13,199 nucleotides of DNA from Bacillota bacterium (lineage in GTDB: Bacteria > Bacillota > Clostridia > Lachnospirales > Anaerotignaceae). Below are positions 6,799 through 13,199 of this stretch, piece by piece. Where the stretch lies: contig JAEZPX010000222.1 of the NCBI GenBank assembly GCA_023413275.1, positions 1 to 13,199 of the forward strand, in the 5' to 3' direction. The notes under the pieces were generated by a model. That model was not told the origin of the DNA. It made no database searches and saw only the letters and a list, made by a program, of their open reading frames with translations. Within the stretch, counting starts at the first letter, position 1. Each line of letters opens with the position of its first letter. Both the position numbers and the translations under genes were made by a program.

Positions 6799-7426
6799 GA
6801 GTCATTTTAGGATTAGGTTTACCTGCGCTGTATAAAACTATTAAATCTTATATGCTTTAGATTTCTTATACTATGTTAAATAAACGTAAAATTTGTGTAT
6901 TTTTTTTGTAAAATAAGTAACAATGCGTAACAATGCTTTCTTTTTTTCAAAATCAACGTATTTATATAAAAAAATATTTACATAAAATTTGACATGCAAA
7001 ACAACACTTTTTGTATTATAAAAATATTCAACAATTTTGTTGTATATAATATATGGGTCTTTTTTCTTATATCTAATTTTCACTCTAATTTCCCCTTTTA
7101 AAATTTTATTATTATGTATTTTTGTATATACACAATAGCTAAAAAAGCCACAATTCTTTATTTACCAAAAAACACCATTTTTGATAGTACAGCATACTTT
7201 TATGCTAAAATTAAGCAGAAATAGCGTTTTTTAAACAGGATAAATGACAAAAAAGCAACATCTTTTTAGTTATTCAGTATAAAAATTAAATATTATTTGC
7301 AAATATATCACTTTATTTATGGCAATTTCGCCAACAAAATTTATCTATTCTGAGTTTTTTTCATTTTTTCTATTTTTTTTGGTTAATATTATATTTTTCT
7401 TGTATTTATTACTTTTTCAATTGGCT
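6799..7426. other. Long AT-rich spacer between queT and brnQ
   Basis: About 630 bp with no supported gene. Seen in it: a perfect tandem repeat of GTAACAATGC (6917-6936); the inverted repeat CAACAA-TT-TTGTTG (7029-7042), followed by TATAAT at 7045-7050; a plus-strand TTGACA (6989-6994) with TATTAT (7014-7019) at a long 19-bp spacing; and a hairpin AGCATA-CTTT-TATGCT (7191-7206). A 70-codon minus-strand frame (6871-7083, GTG start after AAGGGGA) is almost pure AT-rich codons and I do not call it. Confidence 0.45.
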
Positions 7427-7441
7427 TATTTACTGAAATTT
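7427..7441 (+). promoter_or_regulatory. Candidate CodY box upstream of brnQ
   Basis: TATTTACTGAAATTT matches the CodY consensus AATTTTCWGAAAATT at 12 of 15 positions and sits 11 bp before the -35 of brnQ. CodY control of branched-chain amino acid uptake is well known in Firmicutes. In such AT-rich sequence the match could be chance. Confidence 0.3.
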
Positions 7442-7452
7442 ATTTTACCCTC

Positions 7453-7481
7453 TTGAAATCTTCGCTATTTTGTAACATAAT
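7453..7481 (+). promoter_or_regulatory. SigA-type promoter of brnQ
   Basis: TTGAAA (7453-7458), a 17-bp spacer and CATAAT (7476-7481), five of six matches in each box. Start of transcription would be near 7488, with a leader of about 88 nt ending in AGGAGG (7561-7566). Confidence 0.65.
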
Positions 7482-7575
7482 GTTAAGCGTCCGCAATTTT
7501 TTTAACAAACTATTTTGTGGCAAAGTGGGAAGAAATGTAAAGTAATGTTCATTTAGTACAAGGAGGAATTAAGAA

Positions 7576-8895
7576 ATGAATGTAAAGAAAAAAGGCATAG
7601 GTGACGTAGCAGTAATTGGTATGGCATTATTTGCAACGTTCTTTGGTGCAGGTAACCTGATTTTCCCCCCTTTCTTAGGGATTAATGCAGGTACTGAATG
7701 GTTTATCGGCTTTTTATGTTTCTTTGTTGCTGATGTTGGGGTGGCATTGGCGGCTATTTTTGCAATGATAAAAACAGGTGACATCTCTATAAATGGTCTT
7801 ACAGGTAGAATTGGAAAATTACCCTCTTTCATTGTTAACATGTTGATTGTTTTCTGTATTGGGCCCTTTCTATGTATCCCTCGTACAGCGGCAACCACTT
7901 TTGAAATGGGCGTTTTACCAATTTTCCCTTCTTTTAATTCTTGGGTATTTGGTGCAATCTTTTTCGGCTTAGTACTTCTTTTTACAATCCGTCCATCTGG
8001 TGTAATTGACATTATCGGTAAATTCTTTACACCTGCATTGGTTTTGTGTCTTCTGACATTAATTGTTGTTGGTTGTTTGCATCCAATTGGTCCAGTTGTA
8101 GCTACAACCGGTTTTGAAACTGCAAAAGAAGGCGTTCTCTCTGGATATCAAACAATGGATGTTTTGGTATCAATTGTGTTCATTATCACTATTGTTACTG
8201 CAGCACACGATAAGGGCTACAAAGATTCAAAATCATCTGTAAAGATTATCACTCAATCCAGTATCTTTGCAGGAGCTGCCTTGTTTATTATTTATGGCGG
8301 TTTATGTTACTTAGGCGCTACAACATCTGCTGGTGGTTTTGAAGGTTACAATCAGGCTATTTTACTTGTTGCTATTACCCAAGAACTCATTGGTAATTAT
8401 GGTATCTTAATTTTAGGAATCATTGTATTCTTTGCTTGTATAACTACAGCAATCGGTTTAGTATCTTCTTGCGCATCAGTTTTTGTTACAATAACAAACA
8501 ACAAAATTTCTTACACAAAAATAGTAATTGCTGAAGTTATTTTTAGCTACGTCATTTCAAACTTCGGTATCTCAACAATTATCAGTATTGCAGGGCCCAT
8601 TTTAACTCTACTGTATCCCGTTATTTTAGTTATGATTATTTTAAGCTTCTTTGGTAAAAAAATTAAGAATAACAACATTTTTATTGGTGCTGCTCTAATG
8701 GCATTATTAGCAAGTGCTGCTGATGTCTTATTAGGTTATGGTTTGCCTTTTGAATTTGTAAAAAACCTTCCTCTGGCTACATTCCAGTGTGGATGGGTTC
8801 TTCCTGCTCTCATTGGTGGTATTGTGGGTAAATTTATCCCAATGTCTGAAAAAGCAATTTTGGAATCAAAAAATGAACGAGCAGATTTAGCTTAA
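7576..8895 (+). CDS. brnQ: Branched-chain amino acid carrier protein, LIVCS family
   Basis: 439 residues, the usual length. It is an integral membrane protein with about twelve hydrophobic segments across the length. The family signatures are visible: MALFATFFGAGNLIFPPFLG near residues 16-35, GPFLCIPRTAATTFEMG near 95-111, and TAAHDKGY near 208-215. Known members import leucine, isoleucine and valine with Na+ or H+. AGGAGG lies 9 bp before the ATG. It is the only plus-strand gene in the window, with its own promoter and a strong terminator, hence a single-gene unit. A candidate CodY box lies upstream. The reading frame is intact with no oddities. Confidence 0.96.
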   Translation: MNVKKKGIGDVAVIGMALFATFFGAGNLIFPPFLGINAGTEWFIGFLCFFVADVGVALAAIFAMIKTGDISINGLTGRIGKLPSFIVNMLIVFCIGPFLCIPRTAATTFEMGVLPIFPSFNSWVFGAIFFGLVLLFTIRPSGVIDIIGKFFTPALVLCLLTLIVVGCLHPIGPVVATTGFETAKEGVLSGYQTMDVLVSIVFIITIVTAAHDKGYKDSKSSVKIITQSSIFAGAALFIIYGGLCYLGATTSAGGFEGYNQAILLVAITQELIGNYGILILGIIVFFACITTAIGLVSSCASVFVTITNNKISYTKIVIAEVIFSYVISNFGISTIISIAGPILTLLYPVILVMIILSFFGKKIKNNNIFIGAALMALLASAADVLLGYGLPFEFVKNLPLATFQCGWVLPALIGGIVGKFIPMSEKAILESKNERADLA

Positions 8896-8903
8896 ATTAA
8901 AAT

Positions 8904-8937
8904 GGGCGCTGGTAAGATGACCAGCGCCCTAATTTTG
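8904..8937 (+). terminator. Intrinsic terminator of brnQ
   Basis: GGGCGCTGGT (8904-8913) and ACCAGCGCCC (8920-8929) form a perfect GC-rich 10-bp stem with a 6-nt loop, followed by TAATTTTG. It starts 8 bp after the stop codon. Confidence 0.9.
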
Positions 8938-9148
8938 TAAGTCTTTAAAAATTTTGTATATTCATATATTCAAAAAAGATAACTTGCTTGCCTCCATATA
9001 ATTTGAGCTCATTTCTAATCACGGATTGTCCTACTAAAATTTGCATTTCAACCATCCATACTATTTTTACTTACGGCAAAAATTTAAGCCACTTTTTTAA
9101 AAAAACTTATTATTTTCTTCCAACCAAAACAGATAAACAATTTCAAAT
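8938..9148. other. Spacer between brnQ and the HD-GYP gene
   Basis: About 210 bp between convergent genes. Only an A/T-only palindromic run near 9089-9106 was seen, too weak to call a terminator for the HD-GYP gene. Confidence 0.4.
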
Positions 9149-9820
9149 CTATTTGCTAATTTGAAGCCGTTTTTTTTCAATTTCAAGCTTGTCCGTTGGA
9201 TATGAACAGATCTCCTGAAACATGCATGCAATTTCTCTATCATGCTTTAAAAACAATTTTGCAAGAGTTGGGTCAAATTGAGTGCCAGCCCCCCTTCTAA
9301 TCTCCTCACAAGCATATTCATGGGTAAATGCCTGATGATAGGGGCGATTACTTACCATTGCGTCGTATGCATCACATATGGAAGTTACCCGTGCTACATA
9401 TGGAATATCTGCTCCGTTTAACCCATAGGGATATCCCGTCCCATTCCACCATTCATGATGATAAACCGCCGCCTGTACCGTAAGCGGTAAAAGAAATATA
9501 GGAATTTCTCCTGAGCCACTCTCCCTATAAAAAGCAAGCAAGTCCTGAGCATAGATTGTATGGCATCGAATAATATAGCGCTCCTCCACTGTGAGTGCCC
9601 CTGTTTTATTCAGTATATAAGGAGGGACACAAACCTTTCCAATGTCATGGAAATAGGCAGCTTTGCTATAATAATCATACAATTGTGCTTCCTCGGGTTT
9701 TGGCAACCATTCTACGAACTTCCCAACAAGTATTGCTACATTAAAACTGTGCCTAATTTGATCTTCAGGCAACATATGAATCAATTCATCTGCTGTTAAA
9801 CCTTGAAAAAATTCAAACAA
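9149..9820 (-). CDS. Stand-alone HD-GYP domain protein, predicted cyclic-di-GMP phosphodiesterase
   Basis: 223 residues, made almost wholly of one HD-GYP domain. Visible residues: H24; the HD pair H58-D59 in YFHDIGKVCVPP; H87; H121-H122 in HHEWWNGTGYPYGL, which carries the GYP motif; and D150 in ICDAYDAMVSNRPYH. All the expected metal ligands and the GYP loop are kept, so activity is likely. Known members hydrolyse c-di-GMP (some 3'3'-cGAMP) in the cytoplasm. There is no receiver, PAS or membrane segment, so control by expression is plausible. The start codon is TTG at 9820, preceded by AAGGGGGA at 8 bp; the next ATG (residue 16) has no such site. No strong promoter is seen in the 410 bp up to the left inverted repeat, and no terminator separates it from the recombinase gene upstream. 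Confidence 0.9.
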   Translation of the reverse strand: MFEFFQGLTADELIHMLPEDQIRHSFNVAILVGKFVEWLPKPEEAQLYDYYSKAAYFHDIGKVCVPPYILNKTGALTVEERYIIRCHTIYAQDLLAFYRESGSGEIPIFLLPLTVQAAVYHHEWWNGTGYPYGLNGADIPYVARVTSICDAYDAMVSNRPYHQAFTHEYACEEIRRGAGTQFDPTLAKLFLKHDREIACMFQEICSYPTDKLEIEKKRLQISK

Positions 9821-10232
9821 AATTACGTCCCCCTTTACGCTTTTTCTTTAGGCTGTATATTTTCAATTTTACTTTATCTCTTCCCTAGTCCCTTTGCTAA
9901 TTTAAGTCTATAATTTCATTAAAATAGGTTATCCAGTCAATTATTTATTCTCAAAAGAAAAGAATTAACCAAATTCTCAAATAATTATCATCAAAAAAAT
10001 ACATCGTGGGTATTAATATCTTTCATCTTATGCAATTTACGAACACTAAAAATCAAATTAAAAAGATATGTTTCGAATTTTAAGGTTTTATTTGCAAAAA
10101 CTTACGTAAACGTATTCATTTAAGGTAAAATATATCTTTCATAAGGAATTCAATCCAATTATCATAATTTGCAATAACACAAAACAGCACATAAATCAAT
10201 TTGTATGGGGGATATTATTTAGGCTTCAAGAA
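9821..10232. other. Spacer between the HD-GYP gene and the left inverted repeat
   Basis: 412 bp, AT-rich, with no supported gene. It holds the small palindrome TACGT-AA-ACGTA (10103-10114) and, on the minus strand, a TTGACT with no -10 at good spacing. I looked for a c-di-GMP riboswitch and found no match to the conserved core. If the neighbouring segment inverts, this becomes the 5' leader of the HD-GYP mRNA. Confidence 0.4.
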
Positions 10233-10254
10233 CGCAGTATACTTGATACTGTGC
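10233..10254. repeat. Left 22-bp inverted repeat (IRL) flanking the recombinase gene
   Basis: The sequence begins CGCAGTATACTTG and is the exact reverse complement of 11665-11686. It has an internal dyad, CAGTAT-ACTTG-ATACTG: two 6-bp arms round a 5-bp centre, the shape of a tyrosine recombinase core site. Identity stops sharply at both ends. Confidence 0.85.
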
Positions 10255-10306
10255 TCTAAGCATAAAATACCCATTTAACAGCATATTTTTAACGGATTAC
10301 TATGAT

Positions 10307-11449
10307 TTAGACGGCGTATTTAGAAATTTCAGCTGAGGCGATATGCATAGCATTATACTTTTCCATTGCTGCTTTTTTCTGTTCAATTAAAGAATGGGCA
10401 TATATATTTAAAGTTATGGAGACATTAGAATGTCCTAATATCTCACTAATGGTTTTAATATCTACACCTAATTCTAGTCCTCGTGTAGCAAAGGTATGCC
10501 GTATTGCATGAAATTTACGGTCTCTTAAATTCGCTTCCTCCAGTAGTTTTTTATACAGCTTTTGAAATATTCTAGGATCAATGGGGGTTTCTTTTCCCGA
10601 AAGTACAAAAGCGTCTTCATTTTCTTCCCAAAGGTTACGCTGCTTTACTAATTTAAGCAGAAATTCAGGTACAGGAATCTTGCGCATGGAATTTCGACTT
10701 TTGGGAGTTCCAACAATCAGTTCGGTTTTTTTTGAATCCTGTTTAAAGGTTTTCACTCTTGACACAGTTTTTGTAATCGACATAAACCCGCTTTCCCAAT
10801 CAATATCACCCCACGTCAGAGCACAAAGTTCTCCTAGTCTGATGCCAGTATATAGGCATAAAATAATGCCTAAGGCACGTTGATCCTGTGACTGCAATGC
10901 ACACGCTTCTAAGCATCGCTGTTCTTTAATAGAGAATATTTCAACCTCTCGTGTCTCCAATTTCGGTGGTTTTACAGTTGCTAATATGGAGGCACTATTT
11001 AACTCATCTTTTAGTATTTCTTTTAAAGCAATTTTAAAAATAGTAAATATTTTTTTCTTCGATGTGTCTGCAAGTAATTCGTTTTCACCAAGAGTTTTCG
11101 TAAATTGCGAAACAGTATCCATCGTAATTTTATTTGTCTGCTCATTTTGAAAAAATGGAAGAATATGCTTATTCATGCAATGGTAATAACTTTCATAGGT
11201 TAGTGGTTTTACATTTTTCAAGGTAACCTGTTTTTGAAGCCACCCCTCTAAAAGCAAGTATGCATTTGTTTTCTGCTCAGCTTGTTTCTCTTTATGAAGT
11301 TTTGCATTCTCTTGAAACAAGCGCATTTTTAACTTTGCATCCTTATAAGTTTTGCCATAAAAATATCTATATTTCCCTTTTTCAATAAGCAACCTTGCCT
11401 CCCAACGTCCATCCTTACGTTTATAAATGTTTTCTCCTCTTCGCGCCAT
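10307..11449 (-). CDS. Tyrosine recombinase/integrase (Tn916/phage type), solitary
   Basis: 380 residues from the chosen start. An N-terminal arm-binding AP2-like domain (RRGENIYKRKDGRWEARLL) is followed by a SAM-like core-binding domain (about residues 65-155) and the catalytic domain. Counting from the ATG at 11455, two codons upstream, the active-site set is complete: R206 in TGIRLGELCAL, K252 in TPKSRNSMRKIPV, H316 and R319 in HAIRHTFATR, H342 in LGHSNV, and the nucleophile Y352 in NIYAH. The start at 11449 is preferred because AAGGAG lies 7 bp before it; the ATG at 11455 is too close. There is no excisionase, relaxase, phage or conjugation gene nearby. Instead perfect inverted repeats flank the gene, suggesting it inverts its own segment. 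An alternative is the remnant of an integrated element. Confidence 0.93.
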   Translation of the reverse strand: MARRGENIYKRKDGRWEARLLIEKGKYRYFYGKTYKDAKLKMRLFQENAKLHKEKQAEQKTNAYLLLEGWLQKQVTLKNVKPLTYESYYHCMNKHILPFFQNEQTNKITMDTVSQFTKTLGENELLADTSKKKIFTIFKIALKEILKDELNSASILATVKPPKLETREVEIFSIKEQRCLEACALQSQDQRALGIILCLYTGIRLGELCALTWGDIDWESGFMSITKTVSRVKTFKQDSKKTELIVGTPKSRNSMRKIPVPEFLLKLVKQRNLWEENEDAFVLSGKETPIDPRIFQKLYKKLLEEANLRDRKFHAIRHTFATRGLELGVDIKTISEILGHSNVSITLNIYAHSLIEQKKAAMEKYNAMHIASAEISKYAV

Positions 11450-11491
11450 TGTCATTCTCCTTTTCCTTGATTAAAAATATTGCTTCCATGA

Positions 11492-11508
11492 CGCCGCACT
11501 TGACGGCG
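11492..11508. repeat. Short hairpin in the recombinase leader
   Basis: CGCCG-CACTTGA-CGGCG, a 5-bp GC-only stem in AT-rich surroundings, about 45 bp before the recombinase start. It could be an mRNA hairpin that limits translation or a protein site. The role is unknown. Confidence 0.35.
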
Positions 11509-11571
11509 AAACTTGTACTTACGCTGAAAAAGCATTCTGTAATAATCAAAATACAAATTATTATTTTTGTT

Positions 11572-11603
11572 TTCGTGATATTTCGACAAAAATGTCGCAC
11601 GAA
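11572..11603. promoter_or_regulatory. Nested inverted repeat abutting the outward promoter (possible operator)
   Basis: TTCGTG (11572-11577) pairs with CACGAA (11598-11603), and within it CGACA (11584-11588) pairs with TGTCG (11593-11597). The repeat ends at the base before the -35 TTGACA at 11604. The place suits binding of an activator, of the recombinase itself or of a directionality factor. Confidence 0.4.
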
Positions 11604-11633
11604 TTGACAAACTCAAAGCAGTTGTTATATAAT
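11604..11633 (+). promoter_or_regulatory. Perfect-consensus outward-facing promoter inside the putative invertible segment
   Basis: TTGACA (11604-11609), an 18-bp spacer and TATAAT (11628-11633): both boxes are perfect SigA consensus. It points right, out through the right inverted repeat, and reads into the hairpin at 11719-11743 and then antisense to the chemotaxis gene. No plus-strand gene follows. After inversion it would point left through the other repeat toward the HD-GYP gene. Confidence 0.75.
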
Positions 11634-11640
11634 AAATTGT

Positions 11641-11669
11641 ATTATATTATACTTAATTGCAGTTGCACA
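11641..11669 (-). promoter_or_regulatory. Probable promoter of the recombinase gene, overlapping the right inverted repeat
   Basis: On the minus strand TGTGCA (11664-11669, four of six matches) is followed after 17 bp by TATAAT (11641-11646). Five bases of the -35 belong to the repeat, so the promoter would be unchanged by inversion. It faces the outward promoter at 11604-11633 head to head, and both cannot be occupied freely at once. A second TATAAT (11646-11651) with TTGATA at 19 bp is a weaker reading. Confidence 0.5.
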
Positions 11670-11686
11670 GTATCAAGTATACTGCG
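11665..11686. repeat. Right 22-bp inverted repeat (IRR) flanking the recombinase gene
   Basis: Begins GCACAGTATCAAG and is the exact reverse complement of 10233-10254, with the same CAGTAT/ATACTG internal dyad. A perfect 22-bp match 1.4 kb apart is far beyond chance for one window. Confidence 0.85.
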
Positions 11687-11718
11687 GTTCAATTCTTTTT
11701 TTCAATGTTAAACTGAAA

Positions 11719-11743
11719 GCCCCTTTACAGACTGTAAAGGGGC
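11719..11743. terminator. Strong hairpin outside the right inverted repeat, likely bidirectional terminator
   Basis: GCCCCTTTACAG (11719-11730) and CTGTAAAGGGGC (11732-11743) are perfect 12-bp arms round one base. It lies 32 bp outside the right repeat and 173 bp past the chemotaxis gene stop. The following T content is moderate in both directions (GCTTT on plus, TTTCAGTTT on minus). It could end the chemotaxis transcript and also block the outward promoter. Confidence 0.6.
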
Positions 11744-11916
11744 GCTTTAACGCTCACTATTTTTCTTCTTAATCGAGACATATTTTTTTGCAATTAATAG
11801 ACTTATTTCATGTAATCAGTCAGTCTTTTGTTTTGTTCAATTGCTTAAAAGTATTTTTGTCTCCCTTTTTGCTCGTTCAATTCAAGGATAAATCTTCAGA
11901 TTATGACATCACTATT
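11744..11916. other. Spacer after the chemotaxis gene
   Basis: About 170 bp, AT-rich. Only a distant 6-bp match GAGACA/TGTCTC was noticed, probably chance. No gene is supported. Confidence 0.4.
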
Positions 11917-13199
11917 TTAATATTTCACATGATCATTAATTGAGGAATTTAAATAAATCATTTCTTGATTTTCGGAGAGAAGCATATCGTTTTCTTTTAT
12001 GCTGTAACTTTCTTTTTCTCTGGTTAATTTAAAGTGGGTAATTTCTTGCTTCAAAACTTGTGCCTGTGCCGCAAGTTCCTCACTCGCAGCAGAGCTCTCT
12101 TCCGATGTTGCCGCATTGGTCTGAATAACTGCCGATACCTGAGAAAGCCCCTGGTTAATCTGTTCAATTGCAGCCGCCTGAGAAGATGATGCAGACTCTA
12201 TTTCACGTATAGAACTCTCAACCATGGCCGCTTTCTCTGAAACATCGATCAATAGCCCCACTGTTCTTTCCGCAAGCAATTCCCCTTCAGAAACTAATGA
12301 GGTAGATTTCTGAATCAAATCCGCTGTCTGTTTTGCTGCTTCTGCCGACTTCGCCGCAAGGTTTCGAACTTCGTCTGCCACAACAGCGAAGCCTCTACCC
12401 GCATTTCCTGCACGTGCAGCTTCTACTGCAGCATTTAATGCAAGTATATTCGTCTGAAATGCTATATCCTCAACTAGTTTAGTTATCTTCGTAATCTGCA
12501 AAGAGGATTGACCAATCTCCTTCATCGCATGATTCAACTTCTCCATTTGCTCACTACTGGACACAACACCTCGACCAGCCTGATTCACGTACTCTCCAGC
12601 TTTTTGTACACTAGCCGCATTATTTACTGCCTGTTCGGATATATTGGAAACAGCAGAAGTTAACTCCTCTAATGATGCAGCCTGTTCTGTAGAACCGGCA
12701 GACAATGCTTGTGCTCCATCAGAAACCTGCCTTGCACCAAAATCCACTTGTTCGGAAGTAATTGCTACAGATGAAATTAAGCTATTCAGCTTTTCAACTA
12801 GGTCACGCAACGCTTTGCCAATTATATCTTTTTCACATCGTACCGTTATAGTCGTTGTTAAATCACCAGTGGCAACCGTTTCAGCCTCTTTACTTAATGC
12901 AATATTCGCCTGAATTAATTGATTAAAAGCAAGTGCCACCTTACCGATTTCATCATTTCGGTATTTTACCTTTTTATCCTCTTCAGACATTAAATTATAG
13001 ACATCAACATCTCCTACTGCTAAATGCTCAGCAACCATAACTAGCATTTGCATTGGTTTGCTGATTATATTGGATATAAATTTGCTCATGAGGATTGCTA
13101 TGATTACAGATATCACAATTGTCACAGCCATTAAAATAATTGCGATCCAAGATGTGGTTTTCTCATTTTCCAAAGCTTCTCTTGCTGCTAGGTTATTAT
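11917..13199 (-). CDS. Methyl-accepting chemotaxis protein (C-terminal part, 5' end off window)
   Basis: The frame stays open through the right edge, so the TTG at 13173 is not a real start; residues NNLAAREALENEKTTSW precede it and fit the end of an extracellular four-helix sensor. Next come one membrane helix (SWIAIILMAVTIVISVIIAI), a HAMP domain (about 13080-12900), a second HAMP-like unit (ALSKEAETVATGDL...EKDIIGKALRDLV) and the long coiled-coil signalling domain. The hairpin tip is the classic ILALNAAVEAARAG, GRGFAVVADEVRNLAAKSAE stretch that binds CheA and CheW. Glutamine/glutamate/alanine-rich helices carry the likely methylation sites. The tail of about 35 residues lacks a CheR-tethering NWETF-type pentapeptide. 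It senses an unknown ligand and steers motility. Confidence 0.95.
   Translation of the reverse strand, partial: NNLAAREALENEKTTSWIAIILMAVTIVISVIIAILMSKFISNIISKPMQMLVMVAEHLAVGDVDVYNLMSEEDKKVKYRNDEIGKVALAFNQLIQANIALSKEAETVATGDLTTTITVRCEKDIIGKALRDLVEKLNSLISSVAITSEQVDFGARQVSDGAQALSAGSTEQAASLEELTSAVSNISEQAVNNAASVQKAGEYVNQAGRGVVSSSEQMEKLNHAMKEIGQSSLQITKITKLVEDIAFQTNILALNAAVEAARAGNAGRGFAVVADEVRNLAAKSAEAAKQTADLIQKSTSLVSEGELLAERTVGLLIDVSEKAAMVESSIREIESASSSQAAAIEQINQGLSQVSAVIQTNAATSEESSAASEELAAQAQVLKQEITHFKLTREKESYSIKENDMLLSENQEMIYLNSSINDHVKY

Larger units (their letters stand above)
10233..11686. mobile_element. Putative invertible segment carrying its own tyrosine recombinase
   Basis: A 1410-bp segment bounded by perfect 22-bp inverted repeats contains the recombinase gene, its promoter and an outward-facing consensus promoter. 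Inverted rather than direct repeats predict inversion, not excision. The layout is like the Salmonella hin segment, where hin and the flagellin promoter lie inside 26-bp repeats, but with a tyrosine recombinase. The gene it could switch is the HD-GYP gene on the left. Inversion is not shown by one sequence; a small insertion element with terminal repeats is the alternative. Confidence 0.6.

Noticed and set aside
6871..7083. 70-codon minus-strand frame with GTG start after AAGGGGA
   Set aside because: The start context is fair, but the protein is a low-complexity product of AT-rich DNA rich in K, Y, I, F and V, without a family match, and it overlaps repeats in the spacer.
7569..8012. 147-codon frame antisense to the start of brnQ
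   Set aside because: Shadow of brnQ codons, with no ribosome binding site, and it would have to sit on a well-supported gene.
9821..10232. c-di-GMP riboswitch upstream of the HD-GYP gene
   Set aside because: The conserved GEMM core and tetraloop receptor were looked for on the minus strand and not found.
10233..11686. attL/attR of an integrated element
   Set aside because: Attachment sites that bound an integrated element are direct repeats. These are inverted, and no cargo, excisionase or phage genes lie between them.
11775..11863. GAGACA ... TGTCTC inverted pair about 80 bp apart
   Set aside because: Only 6 bp in AT-rich sequence with no further symmetry; likely chance.
13164..13173. TTG at 13173 or ATG at 13166 as start of the chemotaxis gene
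   Set aside because: The frame at 13173 continues open to the window edge with sensor-helix-like residues, and a true receptor needs a first membrane helix and sensor domain upstream; the ATG at 13166 is in another frame.
1..13199. CRISPR arrays, tRNA or rRNA genes
   Set aside because: No regularly spaced repeats and no tRNA- or rRNA-like conserved segments were seen on either strand.

Overview
The window reads as chromosomal DNA of a low-GC, anaerobic Gram-positive bacterium, most likely a member of the Clostridia (Lachnospirales or Anaerotignum-like; inference). The grounds are strong AGGAGG/GGGGG ribosome binding sites, consensus SigA promoters, AT-rich spacers, an Fe-S/FAD/FMN enoate-reductase-type enzyme, a CoA-disulfide reductase with a rhodanese tail, an ECF-type QueT transporter and a Tn916/phage-type integrase. 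All genes except brnQ lie on the minus strand.

Left part (1-3671). A CoA-disulfide reductase-like flavoprotein is cut by the left window edge just inside its C-terminal rhodanese domain. A small CoA-binding-fold protein lies upstream of it, and alanine racemase (alr) upstream of that, with its own promoter and a clear intrinsic terminator. The first two may share a role in CoA or persulfide redox chemistry.

Middle (3811-8937). A 637-residue old-yellow-enzyme/FadH-type oxidoreductase (FMN, 4Fe-4S, FAD, NAD(P)) is followed on its upstream side by queT, a queuosine-precursor transporter. queT has a promoter, a terminator and a structured 5' leader resembling a translational switch. A long AT-rich spacer separates queT from the divergent brnQ (branched-chain amino acid carrier), which has a good promoter and a strong terminator.

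Right part (9149-13199). A stand-alone HD-GYP protein (predicted cyclic-di-GMP phosphodiesterase, TTG start) and the C-terminal part of a methyl-accepting chemotaxis protein flank a solitary tyrosine recombinase. Perfect 22-bp inverted repeats (10233-10254 and 11665-11686) enclose the recombinase gene and about 1.4 kb in all. Inside the right repeat is a perfect-consensus promoter (TTGACA-N18-TATAAT) that points outward, away from the HD-GYP gene and into a strong hairpin just outside the repeat. Inversion between the repeats would turn this promoter toward the HD-GYP gene. The arrangement resembles the Salmonella Hin segment, built with a tyrosine recombinase, and suggests a phase-variable c-di-GMP switch that is OFF in the orientation given. 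This is the most interesting part of the window and is an inference from sequence alone.
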